A DNA stretch of 64,000 nucleotides from the NCBI GenBank assembly GCA_039000515.1, contig JBCFYV010000001.1:61533267-61597266 (forward strand). Reading direction: 5' to 3'. Position numbers and translations under genes: made by a program. Positions 55,360 through 64,000 of the stretch are shown piece by piece (positions within the stretch are counted from its first letter, which is position 1; the number at the start of each line of letters is the position of its first letter). This DNA comes from Timema cristinae (taxonomy: Eukaryota; Arthropoda; Insecta; Phasmatodea; Timematidae). Below the pieces are notes generated by a model that was not told where the DNA came from, searched no databases, and worked only from the letters and a program-made list of their open reading frames with translations.

Positions 55360-57790
55360 ATAGAGCCTTGAAATTTAATAAGAACGTTTCTTTATAGACT
55401 TGGGTGAGACATTTTTAGGGGTTTTCAAATTGCATGGCCTAAAGGGGTGTAAAGGAGAAAAAAGGGGTAGTAAATTCTATGTTAACCAATCAAGACGAAA
55501 TTTGATAGATGGGGGTTCATCGACTCGCAGAATAGTAATGAGAAATTAATTTATGTACAGCATCCACACAATGGGTCCTTAGGTGCGTTGGGGAAAAATG
55601 TGTTCAAGACTATCAAAAATAATATAAATAAATACTTTCCAGGGGGATAGAAGATTGAAATTTGGCAGACAACCAATGGGACCACTCCAAATAATTATAA
55701 AATTATGAACATTTTTATTTAATAAGTGGGACCCTGGGACATTAGGAAAGGGATATAAACAGAACCTTTATGTGTGCTAGCAAACCTAAATTTGACAGTC
55801 GTTTAGGAGGACAACTCCAAATAACCAAATAAGTCTTAAAAATGGAAATTTCTAAATGCTAGTTAGAAAAATGCCCTTAAATATTTACAAAACTAATAGG
55901 AACAACTAATTGATAGTGTGGTAGAAGATTGAAATGTATAAGTAAATTAAAGGGACATGTCAAATTTCTATAAGTCTGTACATTTTTAATTTTAACTGAT
56001 ACCACAGGAAGGAGAAGGGGGGAAGGGGTTACAAAATAAAAAACACTTTTATCTGTAATAGAATATTTAAATTTAGCAAAATAACCAAATAAATCTTAAT
56101 ATTTGAAATTTCTAAGCGGGAATTGAAGAAATTGTAGGGGAAGGGCGCGTGCTCAACATTTACAAAAACTAACACATTCAAATACTTCTGTGTGGTAGAG
56201 AACTTATATTCGTAGGTATAAGGATAACCCTAAATAAACAAAAATTATGATAATTATAAATTTTAAGTTTAAATTATGGGAAATGGAGGGGGAAGTTACC
56301 GCTAGAAATAACTTTTGAGATGAGGTTAAAAATTAAAATTTGAAAAACAGGTAGAAATAAAACTCCAAATAACCAAATAAATGTTAGAATTGAAAATTTT
56401 TCCAAGAGGGTTGTAAAAGTGGATTGAGTGGTTAAAAACTAACAAAACTATTAGAAACAACCTCTTCTCAGTGTGGTATAAAACTAAAACTATGCATATA
56501 GGCGAAGATATCACTCCAAATAACTAAAAAAGTCCAAAAATCTTAAGTTTATAATGGGAATCCAGAAAATAAACTGGAGTTTATAAAAAAAATGATGTAT
56601 GATAGAAAATAAAAATTTTGCATGCTGGCAGAGGTACGGCTTCAGATAACCAACTAAGTCTTAAATTTGAGATTTTGAAGTGCGAGTTATAAAAATGGGG
56701 AGGGGAGGCGAGGCTAAAATTTTAAAAACTAGTAAATAATCTACTTTTATGTTTGGTATAAAACTGGAATTGGTCAAGCAGAGATAGGGGCCACCCAAAT
56801 TAACTACAACGTCTGAACATTTTAAATTTCAAAATGAGACTACAGGAAATAGGGAGGGAGGGGAGGAATGGGGAGGGGAGCATGATGGGGGTGTACAAGC
56901 AGGAAATGTAGAGGGATAACTTCAAATAACCACAAATACATTAAAAATATTAGTTATTTCTAAGGAGACTGGTGCTATACGAGGTCTCAAATTTTTAAAA
57001 CTAAAAGACTAAACTACTTCTCAAAGTGTTAGATGATTGACATAAGTCAGGCGGGCTTAAAGACCAACTCAAACAGTACCAAGGGCTGAATTATTACATT
57101 TCAAAATGAAGGCTTGGAAAATAGGGAGGGATGGTCGCCTCAAAATATTTACAAATCTATTTAAATGCAATTTTTGTAGATATAAAAGCTTGAAATGTCG
57201 CCATGCAATTTAATAATAAAACAGGTTTGAGTCGCTAGACAGGGATACATTGTTCACGTTAACTCATTTAAATAGTTTCTCATCCAATGCCGCTATGCTC
57301 ATGACAGATGTTCAACAATGGTTGATATCACCAAGTGAAGGAAATTAAACTATAATGTTTCTACTGGAGCCATATTTATTATTTTGGCAAAAAAAAAAGT
57401 TTGCTTTTTCTCACGTTTCCTAAACTCTTGACTAAATGGAATTTCAAATTTGAAGCCCAGGAAACTGTAGCAACCAAACAAACAACCAAAATAGAACATT
57501 CTTTACGATGTGGTTTGGTAGCCACGTAAAATATCATATAAAATAACCAAATAAGTCTTAACATTTCAAATTGGGATTGTGGTAGCTAAGGAGGGTGAGG
57601 GGGACAGAGGGGTTTGTAAATGAGAGTAAATTGCCATCTTTCCAAAGAAAATATACTTTTATGCATGAAAGAAAATTTAAATTTGCCAATTTAATAAAAG
57701 GACCATCCCACATAACCACAAAAGTTAGAAAGTTTGGAATTCGAAAATTTACTGTCGGGAAAGGGAAGGGGCGCCTAAAATTGCCATAAC
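55360..57790 (+). repeat. 140-bp degenerate tandem array S140, about 17 units
   Basis: A unit recurs about every 125-155 bp: a TGTGGTAGAAAATTGAAATT segment, a variable GGCAGAGGNAC-type segment, ACTCCAAATAACCAAATAAG, TTCTAAGTGGGANT, and a G-rich GGGGAGG stretch, then ACAAAACTAATAGAAACAAC. Anchor positions include 55370, 55494, 55650, 55783, 55925, 56060, 56203, 56330, 56478, 56602, 56758, 56900, 57030 and 57180. Divergence between units is high. No long ORF runs through it. Confidence 0.8.
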
Positions 57791-57809
57791 TATAAAAACT
57801 AGATATGTT

Positions 57810-57925
57810 CCAAATGCCGGTACACTTTGTACTAATTAAATCTCCCTCATCTCTAACACAATAGCATAATTAGTAGTACATAAGCGTATAACTCGAACGA
57901 ATATTAAGTCACAATGCTAACAAAA
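57810..57925 (+). mobile_element. SINE family A, 3' fragment
   Basis: AGCATAATTAGTAGTACATA, then AGCGTATAACTCGAACGAAT and AAGTCACAATGCTAAC are the tail of family A. Confidence 0.6.
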
Positions 57926-58535
57926 ATAACAAAATAGAAAATGCTATCGATGTTGACGGCATAAAATAATTCTACTTTCTAAAAGGCTGTTTTTATAAAA
58001 ATTGGACTGTAGTAAGACATTTGTAACATTAAATTTGTAAAGGCAGAGGAAAAAAGTTTATACTAAAAGTAAATCAACACACAAACTAAAGACTATCTTA
58101 AAGTGGATACATTAGATTTACAAATACATATCTGTTATCACATACCTAGGAGTGACATAACAATTAAAATAAACACATTCAAGTGACATAACTTGGTGAG
58201 CATTATTCTCTTTGGATAATAATTATGCTTCATACTTATGTTTCCGTAATGGAGTCTATTATTTAATTTATGTTCGTTGGTGAAATGTGATGCTCTTTTG
58301 CTCTTTTTTCTAACATGTTTCTATGATCGTGTTTAGGCAGAGTTTGCGTTGCCAATGGAGTGCGCTTTGTTTGTAGATTGTAATATGTTACTGACCTGCC
58401 CCTAAAGAATATGTGAGAGCATTGACAATAATATCGTCTTAATTTTATAAACGTATCTTATTTTATTTAAATTATATAATCTATTAAATGGCGCTTAAAG
58501 CACTTCTTCTAAGAAGGCACAAGAGCCATTGTCAA

Positions 58536-58556
58536 TGACGTCAGAGTGCATGACGT
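58536..58556. promoter_or_regulatory. CRE-like sites (tentative)
   Basis: ATGACGTCAG and, just after, CATGACGTAGG: one full palindromic TGACGTCA and one half-type site. Function is inferred only from the motif and from the heat-shock elements 110 bp away. Confidence 0.35.
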
Positions 58557-58664
58557 AGGACCAGTAGAGTCAGAAGGACAATTTAAGGTATCTTATAAGG
58601 AAAATAAATTTACTTCCTTTCCTAAAAAGAACAATATGCATTTCTAAACGGTAATTTGAGCAGA

Positions 58665-58747
58665 TTCTTGTTCTCGAACATTCTACCTCCATCCATATGT
58701 TTTATTTTTCTATTTTATTTTTCTATACAGAAGCTTCTGGAAGCTTC
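58665..58747. promoter_or_regulatory. Heat-shock element cluster
   Basis: Two groups of alternating GAA/TTC pentamers in strict 5-bp spacing: TTCtcGAAcaTTC at 58671-58683, and GAAgcTTCtgGAAgcTTC at 58730-58747 (four perfect units). Known: heat-shock factor trimers need at least three such units, and four perfect ones is a strong site. TATA-like text lies at 58757 (GATATATGCG) and at 59001-59050 (TTATATAAAG, TTATAAAAAGG), but I find no coding exon that clearly follows. Confidence 0.6.
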
Positions 58748-59523
58748 CATGAGCAATAGATATATGCGAAAGATGGGGCAACAGAAACTCACTAGGAGTG
58801 CAGTCCTTGATGTAGTCGGACTGTAGCTCCTGTCCGCGATCCCTACGATCGAGCTATCGGTTGCGTACGAAGTTTGTCAACGACATGATTTGTTTTCTCT
58901 TGAAATAAATTAAACATAGATTTTGAATTAAAAGAATGTCAACTTTATAAATGTGTCTTTATTACATAATATAGCAAACCGTGGCCCAACGAGGGACGAG
59001 TTATATAAAGAGTGAGATAAATAAACCTCATTTTTTATAAACCTTATAAAAAGGCTTCCAATCGCGTGGCAATCAAACCACATTAGTTCACAACTCATCA
59101 ATTAGTACAAAAACCAGGACAATTCAAATAAACAATAATTACAAGAAGAAAATGCTCTTCAAGATTAGGTAATATTTTCTATCTAAGCTATTTTATTTAT
59201 TAATTGCCATAACTGGGTTGTGATTGCCATGGATAGCGTAGGATTGTACACGAAGGAACTTTCAAACTTATGACAGCTGGATGTTCACCAATAAAGCAAT
59301 AATGCTATAGCTAAATACGTCAAAGCTCGACCTAGTAAGTTACATTAAGAAATCAGTGACGAGTATAATTGGACAAAGCATTATGACCATTTTGTTGTGT
59401 AATCCTAAAAGCGCGTTTAGGGAGATAAGCTTAATTTCCACACTTGATTTTACTATAAACTGTTTCAAAATCGATTTGTTAATTTTCATTGCACATCAGT
59501 ATAAAATAATAATACTAATACTT

Positions 59524-59754
59524 AGTACCGCGTCTTACTACCCTTTCGGGGTTTACGCTTAAGTACTAATTACGCTAATGGTTTAGGGTTTGAGAAGGTT
59601 GGATATTGAGAAAGTGAACTGCATATGCGTGGAGGGAGAGTGGAAAACCATTTAGGAAAATCCACCCCCAATTCAACCTAGGTCTCCCCGTCCTCAATAT
59701 TCTAGCTCAACACGAAACTAGTGCGTTAGTTAACTGCGCCACCGAGGCGGGTAT
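59524..59754 (-). mobile_element. SINE family A, near full length
   Basis: ACCGCGTCTTACTACCCTTT (tail), TACTAATTACGCTAATGG, GGAGGGAGAGTGGAAAACC, CACCCCCAATTCAACC, AGGTCTCCCCGTCCTC, and GCGCCACCGAGGCGGG (head). Confidence 0.88.
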
Positions 59755-60002
59755 TAGTGTAAAATGTTGAATATAATCATTCTAGTGTTTAAAATAAGAT
59801 CGTATTACCTATACCGAATATATTCTTAAAAAACTCTTTTAATTGTATTTTCCATGCATTTAACCTTTTTTTAAGTTAATAAAGTAGCATATTACTTGTA
59901 TATTTTGTTTGTATTAATTTGACAATAAAATGTAAAAAATAAATGCAACCTTTACAACAGAAGTACCTAACTATTTAATTTTAATTAATGATATATTGTG
60001 TG

Positions 60003-60215
60003 TGCCGTGTCTTAATTCCCATTACAGCTATCCAATTATTTACTCCAATGGATAAGGAATGAGAAAGGTATTTTTTTGGGGAAATGTGCCCGTATTTGCG
60101 TTAAAGGAGAATTTTAAGCATTTTAGGAAAACTCTTATCTCATTACACCTAATCGGGATTCAAACACTGATATCCCAATTATTATCAGACCAGTCTACTG
60201 AAAAAGTGAATCCTA
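60003..60215 (-). mobile_element. SINE family A-like, diverged
   Basis: GTGTCTTAATTCCCATTACA (worn tail), GTGCCCGTATTTGCG, CATTACACCTAATCGGGATTC (B-box side), AGACCAGTCTACTG. Confidence 0.6.
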
Positions 60216-60545
60216 AAGAACTGTCACAAAATATTTAATAATTCATTTACAAGTGTATTTCAAAGACTGCGTGTCTCTGTAGAAGCACTGGCATTGTATA
60301 TTTGGGTCCAACACACTATTGTTTGAAAAAGTTTTGGTCATTGAAAAGGGGGTGAGGTGGGGTAAGGGACTACCGCTACCTGAACTGATCTATTATACTC
60401 GGAGAGCTCTCTCTCTCTCAGCTTATCTTTCTCATGAGGAACATTATGAAAGTGAGTTGTTTTAAGGAATTCTCACTCGGAAGTGCTGTTATCACTGGAT
60501 ATTTTAAGTTCTACCTGACTCGAAGGGCGCAGCAAATCTCCTGTA

Positions 60546-61202
60546 AGCGGGGATTTCACGACCCGATTTAGGGGGCCCGATCGCCGTCGGCCCTGAAATC
60601 CGATGGTGAAATGTGTGCTCCTGGTCACGTTTTGGGGAGGCGACCAGGCAGGGAGGTCGGGAGAGATTTCCAACCGATTTAGGGAGGAAGGGTGGGGGTG
60701 GACCAGGCCCCCACCGCTTCTCCTGGTGAACGGGACGTGAAATGCTCCACCAGGCAGATCGCTCTGTCCGTAGTGTAGATCTAGATCTAGATTAAAAACT
60801 TGTTCGCACCTCGCGTTTTTTTTTATTTTATTTTAGATTTTATCTTATGGAATCTGTCATACGCAAGAAATTCCGGAGATCTTCAGCATCCAATACTTCC
60901 ATAAGTCTTGCATGACTCAATACAGGTCTTTGGCGGTATACCTGCTTCATCCACACCTTCTTTTTCTTCCTTTCTTTATCGCACACGGCCAATGCAGTTA
61001 ATGCAACACCAACAACTATCTGCTTTGATATATACGGAGCCATTTTGAAACTTTAAGAGCAACGAACTGAGCAGTAGATCGGACGCAAAAGATCGGGTCG
61101 TGAAAATACAACGCTCTGCCGAGGAGAGGGGAGAACAGTGACAGGGAGATCGAGACCAGGAACGGGAACGGGTGGTCGGGGACGCGTCGTGAAATCCCCG
61201 CT
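60546..61202 (-). mobile_element. Second Harbinger-type element, internally deleted (MITE-like)
   Basis: 657 bp between 17-bp perfect inverted ends AGCGGGGATTTCACGAC. GTA flanks both ends (60543-60545 and 61203-61205), a 3-bp target duplication. GC content is well above the surroundings, with several inner inverted segments such as CCGATTTAGGG. It still holds one transposase exon. Ends unrelated to those of the 10.1 kb Harbinger. Confidence 0.85.
60840..61043 (-). pseudogene. N-terminal exon of a HARBI1-like transposase, remnant
   Basis: 67 codons on the minus strand within the 657-bp element. KKKKVWMKQVYRQRPVLS, then HARLMEVLDAEDLRNFLRM, matches the start of HARBI1-like proteins, where a W-x-(K/R)-x(3-6)-R stretch is followed by a helix ending FRNFLRM. 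The open frame begins MAPYISKQIVVG and stops after TDSIR, shortly past this motif; the catalytic exons have been deleted. It cannot encode an active enzyme. Known: such internal deletion is how non-autonomous Harbinger families arise. Confidence 0.7.
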
Positions 61203-61205
61203 GTA

Positions 61206-64000
61206 AGGCTGTGCATCTTTTATTTCCTTGTATGCGCCCGAGGGCTTTGCTTTAGAGAAGAGGAGGCCTTTTACAAGAGTAAAAATGTTATCTAAACTTA
61301 AAAGAGAAAACGTTCATGAGCTATTAGTCAATTAAAAATAAAGTACTTTTTAAATTCAGAAGGAAAAAAAATAACTAGAACTTAATGAGCATAAATATTA
61401 TGTAGTGAATGATTGCATAAGGTGTCTGTGAATACCAACGTGGCTCTTGGACGCTTCCCAATGTCCGTGTTTATTGCCAGTTAAAGAAAACAGGTGGTTT
61501 GAGATAAGACAGCTAAACAATTATTTTAACAACCATTCATTTGTGGTCTAGAGCTTACCTCTAGTTTACAGACACAACGACACAAACAGGGCCACTCAGA
61601 GAATTCAGGGGGATGGATAGTGGAATTTTGGGGACCCTCTTTCGCACACAAAAATTAACTTTATTTAGTGTTTAAATATTATGCTAATATACTAATAGAG
61701 CCATGTAGCGTCCTTCACTTGTTAAGCTAGACTATTTGTCTTTAAAACGAGCACAGTTTAAAAATGAGGTTTATTCAAATGTATTATGACTGTGGAAGAC
61801 TTATCTGTGAAATAATAGAGATGTTTGGATGATCGGAGGCCTTGTGGAGAGGAACCCTGGGTAAACCTGTCCCGTTTGCCCCTCTGGACAAACCATATTA
61901 GGTGAACGGGCCGAAACCCTTATTTGGAGAAGAATGTCAGCGTTGTACCTACCAATATTTAGTTACACTAAGATTTGTTCACTGATTGACTTCCTTACTG
62001 TTTACTTCTTAATTTTATGGTGACTTTACTGTGTAATTGTTGTTATTGACAAAAGTATAGCAATTAATTAACCGCTAAATTAAGTTTGATATTGAAACGT
62101 AATTTTGAAAGTAGTGCATTCTAAAAAAAAAAATAACGGGAAACTACAATCGTTAAGTAATTTCTTTATCATATTTCAAATATTCAAAAATTTACTGTCA
62201 GTAAACTACTCTTAAATACATTTTACTCATAAAAACACAACTTTGTTAAGTATAGGAAAAAATTTATTTTGAGCAGCTCGTAGCTATGTATTCAATATAT
62301 ATTCAAAATTACACCTCTAGGCCTACTTAAAACAACCATTGAACTTAGATATAAAATTATTTAGCTGATTTAACTTTTATATTTGACCATATAACATATA
62401 AATATAAATTATTAATCAAATATATGAAACAATTTGACTGTAGCACCAGATGAAGGCAGACATACAGATGGTCTGACAGAATGTAAGATCCACAGGTTTG
62501 AGTTCGAGAGCACATAAAACATCATAATATCGGGTATTAAATGTTCACGATAGCAATACTAAAAAAAAACATTCAATATAGGCCTAAACAAGGATCTGAA
62601 TCTGAAACAGTTACATTTTATGTTTGGATTCTTCACTTCCCCCAACAATCCAATCTTCACAGCAATAAAAAACAGAAAGATGAGACATAGTTTCCGACAA
62701 ATTAATTGATACGTGATCTGGTAGATGGGAACAATAAGGCCCCTTGTCAACGACAAGATTTTCCGCAGGCTGGTAGAAAAAAAGTGTGGCTTTGTCCACG
62801 GGACGGCAGTCTATAAGTCATTCACGAGCTAAGTTTACCTGAATGACAGCTCGAAATGTTACTATAAGTAATCCCTAATATATCACTACGCCAACAGCTG
62901 ACATCTATCACTTTGGATTACTGTAATGAAAACAGATGGTAATATATTAATGTGATAGTTAACCACAGTAATTTAGGCCAATATTATTTATATATTTATT
63001 TGAGGTCGGACACAAAGTTTATTTATAGTTTTATTTCAATTTAAAAAAATATTCACACCACTTTCACAAAAACTTCTAACGAACATAGCTTCAAAATGGC
63101 AACGGGCGAATCTAAACCATATGATTGAACATAACGGTAAACAAGTTTTTTACAATGATGCAGACACGCAGTTGATGAAAATATTTAATTCAGTCAAATA
63201 TTTCAAAATACGATAAAATAATCATAAAATCATTTATTGTATGTAAAAAAATGACCACAATTTTCTCTTTTCCAAGTAAATACGATGCCTATATTAAAAT
63301 ATATTGATGTGTGCACTATATTACACAAAATCAGTAACGTTCCAAAACTAAAAATAAGTATTTTTAATTATGTTTAAAAATATTGTTTTGAGTTGGATAA
63401 AAAGAAATTATAAAAAAAAATTAAATAGTATGAGAAAACTTAAGTTTACGTTATTTTAAATGTAATATATAACAGGTAATTAAAGATCTTTACATTTATA
63501 ACAAAACTGTGATCTTTTACAAGTGTTGGCAACTCAAAACCTAAACATATTATTTTCAAACTGTCATCCAGGTAAAAACCTATCGTGAACGGAATATAGT
63601 CAGGCCTATATTCTGGTGCATACATACACATTTCGAAAATGGATATGATTGATGTACACCCCGTCGAGATTGAAAGGTAGCAACCTATTGGCTCAGCCCG
63701 CGTGGTATGCTACACCTCCACACTTGACTGCAGAATAGTTTGCTTAGCTACGCCCAAGGCCGGATTTAGAGAAAGCCCTTAACTTATTTTTTGCCTGTAG
63801 GGAAGGAGTGATGGAGGAAGGGTTATGTCTTTTTGCGATGTTCAAATAGTTTGATCAACTAAATTAATTTTACTTTTTTGTTCCCTTCATAATAAAATCA
63901 ATTATTCGTTACATACTTAGCTAATTAATTATATTTGGTCTCATTAATAAATTAGCCTTCTCTTTTTAAACTGTTAAAAATCTAACCACGCCACGCATTA
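61206..64000. other. No gene recognised
   Basis: AT-rich DNA, several short ORFs (61-65 codons) without motifs. Two TAGGCCTA octamers occur near 62320 and 62579. Confidence 0.4.

Noticed and set aside
54863..55371. Two similar ORFs on opposite strands
   Set aside because: They are the two arms of the fold-back element read in the same frame, not a gene pair.
62440..62520. Possible tRNA-derived SINE head (GTTTGAGTTCGAG)
   Set aside because: A B-box-like string is present, but no A box at the right distance and no family tail follow.

Overview
The window is eukaryotic nuclear DNA, AT-rich and dominated by mobile elements. The content points to an arthropod, probably an insect: spliced genes with GT-AG introns, tRNA-headed SINEs, Jockey-type LINE remains, PIF/Harbinger DNA transposons, and a dispersed non-coding repeat family of a kind I associate with insect genomes. 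I cannot name the species. No bacterial operon, CRISPR array or rRNA gene is visible. A run of 100 N (50546-50645) marks an assembly gap.

Only one host gene is recognised with confidence: two minus-strand exons (27918-28291 and 2309-2460) that join in phase to give most of the ubiquitin-like domain of a UBFD1 homologue. A 25.5 kb intron separates them. The intron holds the main feature of the window: a 10.1 kb PIF/Harbinger transposon (4237-14342) plus about 1 kb of its right flank, repeated in direct tandem (15343-26430). Each copy has near-perfect terminal inverted repeats, a six-exon DDE transposase on the plus strand and a seven-exon Myb/SANT-like accessory gene on the minus strand, the two genes converging. 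The first copy is nearly intact; the second differs mainly by single-base homopolymer indels that break both genes.

Right of the host exon (28.3-37.9 kb) lie SINEs with clear target-site duplications, a small MITE family (one copy nested inside a SINE), a 30-bp minisatellite and a short array of a roughly 140-bp degenerate repeat. From 37.9 to 43.2 kb is a decayed Jockey-like LINE on the minus strand (gag zinc knuckle, endonuclease and reverse transcriptase, several frameshifts), followed by a second LINE fragment (43.7-44.2 kb). From 46.4 to 50.5 kb come dispersed repeats, SINEs and AT-rich DNA up to the gap.

After the gap the window holds a LINE/SINE-type 3' tail, another dispersed repeat split by a TA-flanked MITE, a 308-bp fold-back element, a long (about 2.4 kb) degenerate array of the 140-bp repeat, a cluster of heat-shock elements near 58.7 kb with no gene I can attach to it, and a second, internally deleted Harbinger (60546-61202) that keeps the first coding exon of its transposase. 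The last 2.8 kb hold nothing I can name.
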